64,000 bases of DNA, from positions 248,001 through 312,000 of the forward strand of contig NZ_JATM01000003.1 of assembly GCF_002003665.1 (NCBI RefSeq), given 5' to 3'. The translations under genes and the position numbers were made by a program. The stretch is from Bombella intestini. Lineage in GTDB: Bacteria > Pseudomonadota > Alphaproteobacteria > Acetobacterales > Acetobacteraceae. Under the pieces are notes generated by a model. That model saw only the letters and a program-made list of their open reading frames with translations, was not told where the DNA came from and ran no database searches. The stretch's first letter is position 1. Each line of letters starts with the position of its first letter. Shown here in pieces: positions 36,224 to 46,867 of this stretch.

Positions 36224-37699
36224 ATGGAACGAGAGAGCCTTCTTTCTCCCACCGGGCCGCAGAGCGGCACGGGTTCGGGGAGCAGCAACATACCGGAATA
36301 TTCTGTCGGGTCGATTTCCTCGGCGATCAAACGTGTGCTGGAGGGGACGTTCGGGCGTGTGCGTGTCCGTGGTGAGATCACGGAAATGAAGCGTTACGCT
36401 TCTGGCCATGTTTATCTCTCCCTCAAGGATGAAGGTGGGAAAATTTCTGGTGTTATCTGGCGGGGTAATGTCTCTCGGCTGGGTATGGTGCCGGAGAATG
36501 GTACGGAGGTTATCGCTACGGGGAAGATTTCCTCTTACGGTGAACGCTCGAACTACCAGCTCATCATCGACAGGATGGAGTTTGCTGGCGAGGGGGCTCT
36601 TCTCGCCCGGATTGAGGCTCTGCGTATCCGGTTGCGGGATGAAGGGCTCTTCCAGTCAGACCGTAAGAAACCTATTCCCTTCCTGCCCCGTTGCGTGGGG
36701 GTTGTGACATCCCGATCCGGGGCCGTGCTGCATGATATCTGCACGACCATTTCCCGCCGCTTCCCACGGGATATTGTGCTCTGGCCTGTGGCTGTGCAGG
36801 GGGAAGGGGCCGCACGCCAAATTGTCCATGCTGTGCAGGCTATGAGCGCTTTGCCCACCCCGCCGGATGTGCTGATTGTGGCTCGTGGTGGGGGCTCGTT
36901 GGAAGACCTCATGGCTTTTAATGACGAAGCTGTGGTGCGGGCCGTTGCTGCCTGCCCGCTGCCAGTCATTTCTGCTGTGGGGCATGAGACGGATACGACC
37001 CTTGTTGATTATGCCGCCGATCAGCGGGCCCCGACACCCACGGCTGCAGCTGAAATGGCTGTGCCCCTTCGGTCGGAATTGTTGGCGGACCTTACCCATC
37101 GGACAGCCCGACTTTCCGGGGGGATGGCGGGGATATTACAGCGTCAGGGGCTGCGATTGCAGGCTGTGGCCGCCCGGATGCCAGACCTGCCGGGGCTGTT
37201 GGATACAGCCCGGATGCGGCTGGATGACCGTGCCCAGAGGTTGGAATTAGCCTTACCGGGTTTTGTAATGCGGGCTCGTGCTCGGTTGGGGCAGTCTGCC
37301 TATCATCTGCCAGCTGTGGAAACTGTATTGGGGCAGCGGCGCAGCCTTGTGGAAACGCAGGCAGGGCGGCTGAAGTCTGGATGGGAGAGATACATACAGG
37401 GGTGCCATATGCATCTTTTGCGCTCTCCGCTACGGGTAGAGACTGTGCAGTCCCAGATGAATCTTCAAAGAACACAGTTGGAAGGGGTTGCTCGTCATCT
37501 GAAGGCAGTATCCCCTCGGGCCATTCTGGAACGTGGCTATGTTTTGGTGCAGGATGAAGCGGGCCGTGCGGTCACTTCTTCCAAGGCTGTGCCGGAACGG
37601 AGCCGGGTCCGGCTTTCTTTTGCAGATGGTGTCCGAGAGGCCCAGTTGGACCCCGAGAGGGTTGGTCAGCAGGCTCAGCAAGGCGAGTTTAGCTTATAA
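36224..37699 (+). CDS. xseA: Exodeoxyribonuclease VII large subunit
   Basis: This 491-residue subunit, with XseB, degrades single-stranded DNA. It has the N-terminal OB fold (about residues 25-120: YSVGSISSAIKRVLEG, VRGEITEMKRYASGHVYLSLKD) and the nuclease core (VGVVTSRSGAVLHD, DVLIVARGGGSLEDL, ISAVGHETDTTLVDYAADQRAPTPTAAAE). A long helical region and ARGYVLV-like tail (ERGYVLVQDEAG) follow. No xseB is visible beside it; the small lipoprotein gene follows after 58 bases. Confidence 0.93.
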   Translation: MERESLLSPTGPQSGTGSGSSNIPEYSVGSISSAIKRVLEGTFGRVRVRGEITEMKRYASGHVYLSLKDEGGKISGVIWRGNVSRLGMVPENGTEVIATGKISSYGERSNYQLIIDRMEFAGEGALLARIEALRIRLRDEGLFQSDRKKPIPFLPRCVGVVTSRSGAVLHDICTTISRRFPRDIVLWPVAVQGEGAARQIVHAVQAMSALPTPPDVLIVARGGGSLEDLMAFNDEAVVRAVAACPLPVISAVGHETDTTLVDYAADQRAPTPTAAAEMAVPLRSELLADLTHRTARLSGGMAGILQRQGLRLQAVAARMPDLPGLLDTARMRLDDRAQRLELALPGFVMRARARLGQSAYHLPAVETVLGQRRSLVETQAGRLKSGWERYIQGCHMHLLRSPLRVETVQSQMNLQRTQLEGVARHLKAVSPRAILERGYVLVQDEAGRAVTSSKAVPERSRVRLSFADGVREAQLDPERVGQQAQQGEFSL

Positions 37700-37757
37700 G
37701 TGTTGCTGCATTTATTTGTGTGAAGGGCAGTAACAAGGTCAGGGTGATGAGAGGGAT

Positions 37758-38135
37758 ATGATGCATAAGGTCGTTATGGCAATACGGGGGTGCGGCCTAA
37801 TGTTTGTGATGGGAGGTATACTGGCGGGTTGTGCCAGTACGCCACCTACACGGCAGGACGCAGCGGCACAGCATCCAGCGATTCAGAGCTTTGCGGGGGC
37901 TCCTTCTGGTAGTGGGGGAGATGTTGCTTCTTCCGATCGGACGAAAACGAACCTTCCGTCTGCCCCGGTTAATACGCCGCTGTGCGGTACGGCCCTACAT
38001 GAACAGGCTAGAACGGGTGCAGGTGTGTATAGCCGCAGCCTGACAGTTGGAAATAGCTGCGCCCGTAATGCCTGTTTCCAGCCTTTGACAGGCACATTCA
38101 TCGCACAGGATGGCAATAACAGCGTGTGCCGTTAA
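37758..38135 (+). CDS. Small cysteine-containing lipoprotein, unknown function
   Basis: This is a 125-residue protein whose lipobox GGILAGC puts the lipidated Cys at residue 25. After a Ser/Ala/Gly-rich linker, the C-terminal part has four more cysteines (C76, C101, C106, C124) that could form two disulphides. I do not recognise the family. Either ATG of a tandem ATG-ATG may be used; GAGAGG is upstream. It follows xseA and ends at a strong terminator. Confidence 0.7.
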   Translation: MMHKVVMAIRGCGLMFVMGGILAGCASTPPTRQDAAAQHPAIQSFAGAPSGSGGDVASSDRTKTNLPSAPVNTPLCGTALHEQARTGAGVYSRSLTVGNSCARNACFQPLTGTFIAQDGNNSVCR

Positions 38136-38160
38136 GGTCTTTAGTTAGGACCAGATAAAG

Positions 38161-38199
38161 AAAAGGGCGATCAGAGTGTAATCTGGCCGCCCTTTTTTT
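38161..38199 (+). terminator. Rho-independent terminator
   Basis: AGGGCG-CAGA pairs with TCTG-CGCCCT around a 6-base loop, followed by seven T residues. It ends the xseA/lipoprotein unit. Confidence 0.9.
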
Positions 38200-38225
38200 A
38201 GAGCCTGTTACGGTGGTGGTGGCTT

Positions 38226-41072
38226 TTAACGCCGCCACCAGCCCACACGCCGTTTTTTGGGTTTTGTCTCATCAATGTTGACTGGCTGTGGCGCTACAGC
38301 ATTTTCAGCTGGGGCGGCTTCTTCTACCTTGGGGGCAGAGGGAGCTTCTTCCGCAGGTTCAGCCTTCTTGCGCCGTGCAGGACGCCGACGACGGGCGGGT
38401 TTTTCCTCCGTCGTTGCTTCTGGCACAGCCTCAGTCTCTACGGCCGTAACCGGTGCGGGAGCTGCCTCCACGGCTTGCGTGTCAGCAACAGTCTCTGTTG
38501 CTTCGTTGCGTGCCGGGCGGCGGCGAGGGCGGGGACGGCGAGCCTGACGGCGGGCCGTTTCTTCCTCAACCTCAGCAGGGTCAACCGGACGGGAGGGGAT
38601 TTTGACAACTTGATTGTCGTCTTCATCCTGAGCCTGATCAACAACAATGCGGCTGCGTGTTGCTGGACGCCGACGGGTGCGTGAGCGGCGAGCGGGTTTC
38701 TCGTCTTCAGTGTCCCCGTGGCCTTCCACACTCACGGCCTCTGCTGCCGGGCGAGCCGGTTTCTGGCGATGGTGGGGAGGCGTTGGTTCATCCGCAACGG
38801 TGATCTCGTCATCATGGGACTGGGCAGCCCTGAGGCTTTCCTGCTGTTCCATCATGTCGAAAATATCAATACCTGCTCCCTGGAACGGGTTGGCCGGTGT
38901 TGGCCCCTGATAGATTGCAGAGTCCTGCACAGTATCCCGTTCTTCCTGCTGGCGAGCTGGACGACGCCGAGCTGGACGCTCACGGCGGCGAGCTTTCTGC
39001 TCTTCCTCATCCCGATGTGCTGCTGGTGCAGGTTGATTGGCAGACTGGGAAGAGGTTGTAACACGCCGTGTTCTGGTACGACGACGACCGGGCATGAGAG
39101 CCTGTCCATCATCTTCAGAAGTGGCTTTGCTGGTATTGGCAGTTTCAGCCTCTGCTGGAGCCACATCCTTTTGGGGAGCGGTTTCGGCCTGAATGTCCTG
39201 ACTATCCTGCTCGTTACGCCGGCCACCACGACGGCGGCGGCGGCGGCGGCGGGGTTCTCCTTCGCTGCTGCTTTCTTGCTTTTCCTGAACATGCTCGGCA
39301 TCGGCTTTGGGGCTGGTTTCCGGCGTGGCGGCAGGAGCGGACCCTTCTGTGATGTCGATTGTGCGAACCGTGGTGACAGGGTTTTCCTCACGAGAGGGCT
39401 TCTGCCGTGATGCCAGCCGTTCGATACGCAGCTCACCTTCCGGCAGGCTTTCGTCATTTTCGAAGCGAATGGTCATGTTATGCCGCTGCTCAAGCTGGCT
39501 GATGGCCGCCCGTTTGCTGTTGAGCATGTAAAGGACGATGCTGGGGCTGACATGTACGATGATATCGGACGAATGGCGGCGGCTAGCTTCATCCTCGACA
39601 CTACGGAGAACTTGCAGGGCCATGCTCTCCACACCACGGATGAACCCTGTTCCCTGACAGTGCGGGCAGGGGCTGAGCATGCTTTCTGCAATGGAGGGGC
39701 GCAAACGCTGGCGGGACATTTCGAGCAGCCCGAAATGGGAAATGCGGCCTAGCTGGATGCGGGCACGGTCCATCCGGAGCGCATCTTTGAGACGCTTTTC
39801 CACCTGACTGTTGTGGCGGCGGCTCTCCATGTCGATGAAGTCGATCACGATTAGCCCAGCCAAGTCACGCAGACGCAACTGGCGAGCAACTTCCTCGGCG
39901 GCTTCCAGATTGGTACGGAGGGCCGTTTCCTCAATATTGCGCTGAGAGGTAGACTTGCCGGAGTTAACGTCAATTGCAACGAGAGCTTCAGTCTGGTTGA
40001 TGACGATATAGCCACCGGACTCCAGCTTGACCGTTGGGGAGAACATGGCTTCCAGATGGCTTTCCACCTGATAGTGGGAGAAAAGATTCTGCCCTCTATT
40101 CTGCCACATGCGGATGCGGCTGGCATTGTGAGGCATCAGCAGGCGGGCGAATTCTTTCGTATTCTTCCACGCCTCTTCTCCATCCACCAGAACAGTCTCG
40201 ATGTCCCGTGTGAAGAGGTCCCGGATAGCCCGCTTGATCAGGCTTGCTTCCTCATAGATCAACGCTGGAGCGATGGAGGAAAGCGCATGGGTGCGGATAT
40301 TGTCCCAGAGCTGGAGGAGATAGTCGCAATCTTTGGTGATCTCCGCTTCCGGGCGGCCAGCACCCGCTGTGCGGATGATCATGGCCATTGTCCGGGGCAG
40401 GTCTAGCTTGCTAACGATGTCCCGCAGGCGGCGGCGGTCGGTCTCGGAGGTGATCTTGCGGGAAACCCCACCACCACGCAGAGCGTTGGGCATCAGCACG
40501 CCATAGCGACCAGCGAGGGAGAGGTAGGTTGTCAGAGCAGCGCCTTTGTTCCCACGCTCTTCCTTGACGACCTGCACAAGGATGACCTGCCGGCGGCGGA
40601 TGACTTCCTGAATGCGATAATTACGCAGGAACCGCGCCATGCGACGGCTGGCACTTTGTTCGTCACCGGTATCATGTTCACCGCTGACAATTTCCGGGCC
40701 GGGTTCATCCGTGTCGGAGAGAGCGTCTTCGTCTAGCTCCTCATCATCGGTATCGTTGTCCCGGTTGCGCTGCTCAGCAGCATATTCTTCTTCCTGAAGG
40801 GCAAGAAGTTTTTCCCGGTCGGCGACGGGGATTTGGAAATAATCGGGGTGGATTTCGCTGAAGGCCAGAAAACCGTGGCGATTGCCGCCGTAATCTACGA
40901 AGGCAGCCTGAAGGCTCGGTTCTACACGGATGACCTTGGCGAGGTAAATATTGCCTTTAAGCTGACGGCGCGCTGATGTCTCGACATCATAATCTTCAAT
41001 GCGCTTGCCGTTCATGACCACAACGCGGGTTTCTTCGGCGTGTGTGGCGTCTATGAGCATCTGCTTTGTCAT
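38226..41072 (-). CDS. rne: Ribonuclease E
   Basis: This is the degradosome endoribonuclease that processes rRNA and tRNA and decays mRNA. The 948-residue chain has an S1 domain (residues about 35-200) interrupted by a long acidic insert, as in other alphaproteobacteria. The 5' sensor and DNase I-like catalytic domain follow (VAIDVNSGKST, LAGLIVIDFIDM), with the Zn-link CPHC in SPCPHCQGTGF. The C-terminal half (about 560-948) is low-complexity, Arg-, Pro- and Glu-rich, with an eight-Arg run coded by a CGG repeat. The start at 41072 is MTKQMLID; the upstream leader is hairpin-rich. Confidence 0.93.
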   Translation of the reverse strand: MTKQMLIDATHAEETRVVVMNGKRIEDYDVETSARRQLKGNIYLAKVIRVEPSLQAAFVDYGGNRHGFLAFSEIHPDYFQIPVADREKLLALQEEEYAAEQRNRDNDTDDEELDEDALSDTDEPGPEIVSGEHDTGDEQSASRRMARFLRNYRIQEVIRRRQVILVQVVKEERGNKGAALTTYLSLAGRYGVLMPNALRGGGVSRKITSETDRRRLRDIVSKLDLPRTMAMIIRTAGAGRPEAEITKDCDYLLQLWDNIRTHALSSIAPALIYEEASLIKRAIRDLFTRDIETVLVDGEEAWKNTKEFARLLMPHNASRIRMWQNRGQNLFSHYQVESHLEAMFSPTVKLESGGYIVINQTEALVAIDVNSGKSTSQRNIEETALRTNLEAAEEVARQLRLRDLAGLIVIDFIDMESRRHNSQVEKRLKDALRMDRARIQLGRISHFGLLEMSRQRLRPSIAESMLSPCPHCQGTGFIRGVESMALQVLRSVEDEASRRHSSDIIVHVSPSIVLYMLNSKRAAISQLEQRHNMTIRFENDESLPEGELRIERLASRQKPSREENPVTTVRTIDITEGSAPAATPETSPKADAEHVQEKQESSSEGEPRRRRRRRRGGRRNEQDSQDIQAETAPQKDVAPAEAETANTSKATSEDDGQALMPGRRRTRTRRVTTSSQSANQPAPAAHRDEEEQKARRRERPARRRPARQQEERDTVQDSAIYQGPTPANPFQGAGIDIFDMMEQQESLRAAQSHDDEITVADEPTPPHHRQKPARPAAEAVSVEGHGDTEDEKPARRSRTRRRPATRSRIVVDQAQDEDDNQVVKIPSRPVDPAEVEEETARRQARRPRPRRRPARNEATETVADTQAVEAAPAPVTAVETEAVPEATTEEKPARRRRPARRKKAEPAEEAPSAPKVEEAAPAENAVAPQPVNIDETKPKKRRVGWWRR

Positions 41073-41089
41073 GAAGGACTGGACTCCGT

Positions 41090-41362
41090 GGCGCATGGGT
41101 CATGGCCCTGTATGCGCCGATTGTCTTGGTCGACAGAGGGCAGGTGATCCGGTTTCTTGCGGGCGCACATCCTGTTAGGGGCGCCAGATGGGATAACACA
41201 GAACAGCATTGCAGCCTCTGGTAAACACGCTGATGGCAGGTCCTGCCATCGGGAATTGATGCAGCCCGCCTAGGGGATGGCGATGCCATCCAGGTGGGAT
41301 GCCGGTGGTTCGGATGCAGCCTTCCTGCCAGGGTGTGAGCACACCGGGAACAATTGTCCCGG
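41090..41362 (-). promoter_or_regulatory. Hairpin-rich 5' leader of rne
   Basis: The 638-base divergent gap before rne and the amidase holds no gene. On the rne side it contains at least four inverted repeats: GGCGCAT/ATGCGCC (41090-41096 and 41112-41118), GATGGCAGG/CCTGCCATC (41232-41250), GGATGGC/GCCATCC (41275-41291) and CCGGGA/TCCCGG (41344-41362). In E. coli, RNase E controls its own mRNA through a structured leader; the same is plausible here. Confidence 0.5.
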
Positions 41363-41710
41363 GCTATCTGCACCAAACGGCGCGGAGAAGGTACTGCATT
41401 GCGGGCCCTGCCTGATGCGGTCCTGCCAGCCCATTTTTAAGGGCGGGAGTGCATTGGAGCTCCGGGCTTCTGCTCGGTGACAATGGCCTAAATCAGGGCT
41501 GATGGCAAGTGGGTAGTTGATGGGCAGTGGAACGGGCGGAATAAAGCCATTTTTCCCTGTTTATGTGAGGTTCTGTAGCGAGGTGTTAATCAAAGAAAAT
41601 GGGAAGGCGGTTCCCGTGCTAGGAGGGATCGCTTAATGGAATGGAAGAGGCTGGGGAGCCGTGTTTGAAGATAAGGTGGTGTCGTGGACCGAACGCAGAG
41701 GAGGATCGCC

Positions 41711-42580
41711 ATGGCAAAGCTGACACGCCGCCATCTGTTGGGCGGGGCGGCCAGTGGGGTGTTGTTAGCTGGTGGAGGGGGTGCTTTGGCTGCGCGTCAT
41801 GGTGTGGTCCATGGAGCTTCCCTTCATTTAAAGAGGGCGGGACTACATGCCGGGCAGGCTCCTGCCGTGCTCCGTAGGGTTCCGCCACCTAAACCCGTTA
41901 TCATGCTCGACCCCGGCCACGGTGGAAAAGACCCCGGGGCCATTGGTGTTTCTGGAACGTATGAGAAACATATTGCCGTGGCGGCTGCGACAGAGCTGCA
42001 CAATCTTCTCATGGCTTCTGGTAAATATGATGTCGTGCTGAGCCGGAAAGATGACCGTTTTATTCCGTTGGCGGGGCGGGTGGAGCTAGCCCATCGTCAT
42101 AAGGCAGATTTATTCATTTCCATGCATGCGGATGCACTGCATCAATCTGATATTCGTGGGGCCAGTGTTTATACGCTTTCCGGCAATGCCTCGGATAGGC
42201 AGACGGCCATGCTGGCAGAGACGGAGAACAGTGCGGATCGTTTTGCCGGGCCGGGTGTGGCTGGTGTACCGCCGGATGTGGAGGAAATCCTCAACAGCCT
42301 CGTGCATGAGGAAACACGTCGGGGGTCGGCCCATATGGCGGCTAGTGTGATCCGTTCATTCCAGAATCGTATCCAGCTTCTGCATCATCCCTCCCGACAT
42401 GCCGCCTTCAGAGTGTTGAAGTCAGGTGATATTCCCTCTGTTCTGGTGGAAATGGGCTTCATGTCCAATCATCTGGATGAACAGGCCCTACGGCGAGCTG
42501 CTCATAGAACGCAGATCACGCAGGCCATGAAGCAGGCCATTGACGGCTACTTCCTACGGCAGCGGAGGGGGATACTGTAA
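41711..42580 (+). CDS. Tat-exported N-acetylmuramoyl-L-alanine amidase
   Basis: This is a zinc amidase that removes stem peptides from peptidoglycan (Amidase_3, AmiA/B/C family). It has 289 residues with a twin-arginine signal (TRRHLLGGAASG, residues 4-15). The zinc ligands are His70 (LDPGHGGKDPG), Glu85 (GTYEKH) and His139 (SMHADA); the catalytic Glu247 is in VLVEMGFMSN. The N-terminal AMIN domain of AmiC is absent, so its septal targeting must differ. The start follows AGAGGA. It is divergent from rne. Confidence 0.9.
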   Translation: MAKLTRRHLLGGAASGVLLAGGGGALAARHGVVHGASLHLKRAGLHAGQAPAVLRRVPPPKPVIMLDPGHGGKDPGAIGVSGTYEKHIAVAAATELHNLLMASGKYDVVLSRKDDRFIPLAGRVELAHRHKADLFISMHADALHQSDIRGASVYTLSGNASDRQTAMLAETENSADRFAGPGVAGVPPDVEEILNSLVHEETRRGSAHMAASVIRSFQNRIQLLHHPSRHAAFRVLKSGDIPSVLVEMGFMSNHLDEQALRRAAHRTQITQAMKQAIDGYFLRQRRGIL

Positions 42581-42608
42581 AAAAAGTCTGGTAGTCGCTT
42601 GCATCATT

Positions 42609-42648
42609 TGTCATTGCCCGCTACCCTGCCCGGGCAATGACATTTTTT
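42609..42648 (+). terminator. Terminator-like hairpin after the amidase gene
   Basis: GTCATTGCCCG and CGGGCAATGAC form a perfect 11-bp stem with a loop of about ten bases, followed by ATTTTTTAG. Its position 30 bases after the stop fits termination of the amidase transcript. Confidence 0.75.
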
Positions 42649-42674
42649 AGCGCCCTCCTTCTACGACTTATGAA

Positions 42675-42721
42675 CCCCTGAACGCCATACGGGCGAGCAG
42701 GTGCTTTGCTGCGTTCAGGGG
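42675..42721 (+). promoter_or_regulatory. Perfect 11-bp hairpin in the leuA leader
   Basis: CCCCTGAACGC (42675-42685) and GCGTTCAGGGG (42711-42721) pair around 25 bases, about 50 bases before leuA. A weak T stretch (CCCTTTTTGG) follows shortly after. It could be an attenuator or a regulator site. No leucine-rich leader peptide is visible, so classical attenuation is not supported. Confidence 0.45.
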
Positions 42722-42772
42722 TAAAACCTCCCTTTTTGGACCTTTCGTAGATTTTTAGAGTAGGGCGTATTC

Positions 42773-44344
42773 ATGTCTTTTCAGCATCCTTCCTTTGGTC
42801 ATATTGCCGATAATCGTATCATTATTTTCGATACGACCCTGCGTGATGGTGAGCAGTCCCCCGGCTTCTCCATGAATTTGGGTGAAAAGCTGCGCATGGC
42901 CCATGCCCTGGCCGCTCTGGGCGTGGATGTCATCGAGGCAGGCTTCCCGGCAGCCTCGGAAGGTGACTTCGAGAGCGTGAAGCAGATTGCCGATAACGTG
43001 GATGGCCCTGTCATCTGTGGTTTGGCCCGTAGTGCCCCTAAGGATATTGAAGCCGCTGGTAAGGCCATTAAGGGCGCACGGCGTGGGCGTATCCATAACT
43101 TCATCTCCACATCTCCGCTGCATATGAAGTACAAGCTGCGGATGGAGCCGGAGCGGGTGCTTGAGCTGATCGCTTTTGGTAACAAGGAATCCCGTCGTTA
43201 TACAGATGACGTGGAATGGTCGGCCGAAGATGGTTCCCGCACGGAGCCGGACTTCCTGTGCCGCTGTGTGGAAACAGCCATTGCCAATGGGGCAACGACC
43301 ATCAACATCCCCGATACGGTTGGTTTTGCGACACCGGACGAGATGGAACGCATCTTCACTATGCTGAAGGAGCGTGTACCGGGTGCGGATCAGGTCATTT
43401 TCTCCACGCATAATCATAACGATCTGGGGCTGGCTGTAGGCAATACGCTGGCAGCGGTTGAGGGTGGTGCCCGGCAGATCGAATGTACGATTAACGGTAT
43501 TGGCGAGCGTGCTGGTAATGCGGCTTTGGAAGAGGTCGTGATGGCCCTGCGGACCCGTCATGACCGCTATGGCATGGAAACGGGCATCGAGACACCCCGC
43601 CTGCTGGGCATGTCCCGTCTGCTGGCTACGATCACGGGTTTTGACGTCCAGCCGAACAAGGCCATCGTGGGACGGAATGCTTTTGCTCATGAGAGTGGTA
43701 TTCATCAGGATGGTATCCTGAAGCATGCTGGCACCTATGAGATCATGACGCCGGAAAGCGTGGGCTGGACGAGCACGTCTCTGGTACTGGGTAAACATTC
43801 TGGCCGTGCTGCCTTCCGGGATAAGCTGAAGGCTCTGGGGTATGAGGGTCTGACAGAAGAGACCGTCAATGCTGCTTTCCAGCGTTTCAAAACACTGGCA
43901 GACCATAAGAAGATTGTCTTCGATGATGATGTGCGGGCACTGGTCGATGATGAAAGCCGTGACCATGAGCGCGTCCGTCTGACCTCTCTGGAGTTGCAGG
44001 GCGGCACGCAGCACGCTGCTCAGGTAGTGCTGGATGTCGAGGTTGATGGTGAGGCCCGCCATGTGTCTTCTACGGGTAATGGACCTGTGGATGCTGTTTT
44101 CCGGGCTATTGGGGAAGCATTCCCGCATGAGGCAACGTTGGCATTGTTCTCTGTGGCCAATGTTACAGAAGGGACTGATGCTCAAGCCCGCACGACGGTC
44201 CGTCTTCAGGAGGGTGGCCGCTTGGTGGATGGGCAGGGAAGTGATGCTGATACGGTTGTATCAGCTGCCCGGGCCTATATTCATGCACTGAACAAGTTGC
44301 TGGTAAAGCGTACACGTGGTGAGCCAGAAGAACTGTCTGTCTGA
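42773..44344 (+). CDS. leuA: 2-isopropylmalate synthase
   Basis: This is the first committed step of leucine synthesis, condensing acetyl-CoA with 2-oxoisovalerate. At 523 residues it has the TIM-barrel catalytic domain ([59 protein letters not shown]). The C-terminal regulatory domain, about residues 395-510, normally binds leucine. The [13 protein letters not shown] linker is typical of LeuA rather than of homocitrate synthase. It is transcribed alone. The other leu genes are not in the window. Confidence 0.94.
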   Translation: MSFQHPSFGHIADNRIIIFDTTLRDGEQSPGFSMNLGEKLRMAHALAALGVDVIEAGFPAASEGDFESVKQIADNVDGPVICGLARSAPKDIEAAGKAIKGARRGRIHNFISTSPLHMKYKLRMEPERVLELIAFGNKESRRYTDDVEWSAEDGSRTEPDFLCRCVETAIANGATTINIPDTVGFATPDEMERIFTMLKERVPGADQVIFSTHNHNDLGLAVGNTLAAVEGGARQIECTINGIGERAGNAALEEVVMALRTRHDRYGMETGIETPRLLGMSRLLATITGFDVQPNKAIVGRNAFAHESGIHQDGILKHAGTYEIMTPESVGWTSTSLVLGKHSGRAAFRDKLKALGYEGLTEETVNAAFQRFKTLADHKKIVFDDDVRALVDDESRDHERVRLTSLELQGGTQHAAQVVLDVEVDGEARHVSSTGNGPVDAVFRAIGEAFPHEATLALFSVANVTEGTDAQARTTVRLQEGGRLVDGQGSDADTVVSAARAYIHALNKLLVKRTRGEPEELSV

Positions 44345-44408
44345 AGAATAAAAAGATAGCCGGTGGCTTGATGGGTGCGTCTGTGTCAGTCACCGGTTCA
44401 GACTCTGT

Positions 44409-44435
44409 TACAGTAAGAGGCTGAATGTTACTGTA
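44409..44435. promoter_or_regulatory. Inverted repeat TACAGTAA/TTACTGTA
   Basis: A perfect 8-bp inverted repeat with an 11-base centre lies between leuA and mreB, about 60 bases upstream of the mreB -35 element. It could be an operator for the rod-shape cluster or part of the leuA 3' end. The binding protein is unknown. Confidence 0.35.
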
Positions 44436-44492
44436 CGGTAATTAAAGCGGAGTTTTCTGCGAAAAAATATTGCCCAGGGTGGGAATATGGCC

Positions 44493-44520
44493 TTGCTGAA
44501 CTGTTGTGGGGCTCTATAAT
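44493..44520 (+). promoter_or_regulatory. Sigma-70 promoter for the mre cluster
   Basis: TTGCTG (44493-44498), a 16-base spacer and a consensus TATAAT (44515-44520) form a good housekeeping promoter 80 bases before mreB. The transcript would carry the short hairpin CCCCGTG/CACGGGG (44563-44578) just ahead of the ribosome binding site. Confidence 0.65.
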
Positions 44521-44599
44521 TTGCGGCGAATGCTGTGGATGGTGTTCTTGATTATTTCCACTCCCCGTGAGCACGGGGCTATCCGGCCAGGAGTTTTGA

Positions 44600-45646
<1,047 letters not shown>

Positions 45647-45704
45647 TCCTTTTCTGTCAACAAGGCTCTGGTCTCAGGGCTGAACGGAGGGGGGAGGCGG
45701 GCTT

Positions 45705-46637
45705 ATGGTCTCCATTCACACACGCCAGCTTCTGGCCGGGCTGGTTCTGCCGGTCATGGTCTTTCTGGCGGTGGGGATTGTGCTGGCCGGACAGATATGG
45801 CCGGGTAAGGCCATACAGCTGCGTATGGCGGCGGTACAGAGTGTGGGGCCTACCTATCAAGCTCTTCTCTTTCCACAACGGCAGTTTCATAAATGGCAGC
45901 TAACGCTACAGGGCGTGGGCGATCTTTTGGCGTCTAATGCCCGCCTAAGGCAGGAGAACCGCCAGCTCGCTTATTGGTATGGCGAGGCTCAGACTCTCCG
46001 GCAGGAGAATGCCCGCCTGAAGGCGGCCCTCCATTGGGGAACGGAAGATTCCAAGGACTATGTCAGTGGGTGGGTTGTTCGGGATGAGAGCGGCCCTTAT
46101 TTGCGGGCGGTCCTGTTGGAAGTGGGCGACCATAAGGTGCAGCAGGGCAGTTTGGCGGTGGATGCTGTCGGGCTTGTTGGGCGTGTCAGCGAGGTAGGGC
46201 CGCATGTTGTGCGTGTCCTGCTGATTGAAGATGCCGCTAGCCGTATTCCCGTTACATTGCAGAGTAGCGGCGGGGATGCCATGATGATTGGTGATAATAC
46301 ACCCTATCCCCGGCTTATGTATTATAACCAGAGTCTTCCTCCAGAGGAGGGTGAGCATATCGTCACACGGGGACAGACAGGCCTTACAGGGGGCGTGGCT
46401 GTCGGGCGGGTGCATTATCTGACACCGGGGCAGCCGGTCGTCATACCCGATGCAGCTCTTGGGAAGCTGGAGCTGATACGTGTTTTCGATGGTAATTTCA
46501 TGCTGGAGGCCCCACCCAGTGCGGGGCGGGTGCGGGAAAAACCGCCGCTTTTACCAGATCATCGAGATGGTGAAGCCCCTTCAAACTGGCAGAATCTACG
46601 CCGTTTTTTGCCCTTCGCGTCTCTTAGGAATGGCTGA
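45705..46637 (+). CDS. mreC: Rod-shape determining protein MreC
   Basis: The 310-residue protein has one N-terminal membrane segment (about residues 10-30), a coiled-coil helix with repeated RQEN (residues about 80-105) and the beta-barrel MreC domain (WVVRDESGPYLRAVLLEVG to LELIRVF). It links MreB to PBP2 in the elongasome. The C-terminal 40 residues are a Pro/Arg-rich tail. The start follows GGAGGGGGGAGG. The gap after mreB is 58 bases. Confidence 0.9.
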   Translation: MVSIHTRQLLAGLVLPVMVFLAVGIVLAGQIWPGKAIQLRMAAVQSVGPTYQALLFPQRQFHKWQLTLQGVGDLLASNARLRQENRQLAYWYGEAQTLRQENARLKAALHWGTEDSKDYVSGWVVRDESGPYLRAVLLEVGDHKVQQGSLAVDAVGLVGRVSEVGPHVVRVLLIEDAASRIPVTLQSSGGDAMMIGDNTPYPRLMYYNQSLPPEEGEHIVTRGQTGLTGGVAVGRVHYLTPGQPVVIPDAALGKLELIRVFDGNFMLEAPPSAGRVREKPPLLPDHRDGEAPSNWQNLRRFLPFASLRNG

Positions 46638-46867
46638 CGTTCCTTTTTCCGTGCAAGGCACATCATTATACGCCGTTGGTTAAACCGTCTGTTGTCATTG
46701 ATGGTCTATACAGGCCTCTCGATGGTATATTTCGGACATGGTTCTGACCCTGGACCGGAAATAGCCCTAAAGATGTGTTCTGCTTCTTGGAATGTTTGCT
46801 TTCTATGGGTAAGCACATTATTCCCGAGGGGGCATGGGGCCGGGAAGATAGCAACGGGTGCAAGATT

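Noticed and set aside
42755-44185. 476-codon open frame on the minus strand
   Set aside because: Antisense to leuA, which is clearly the real gene; the translated product is rich in His, Gln and Thr with no domain.
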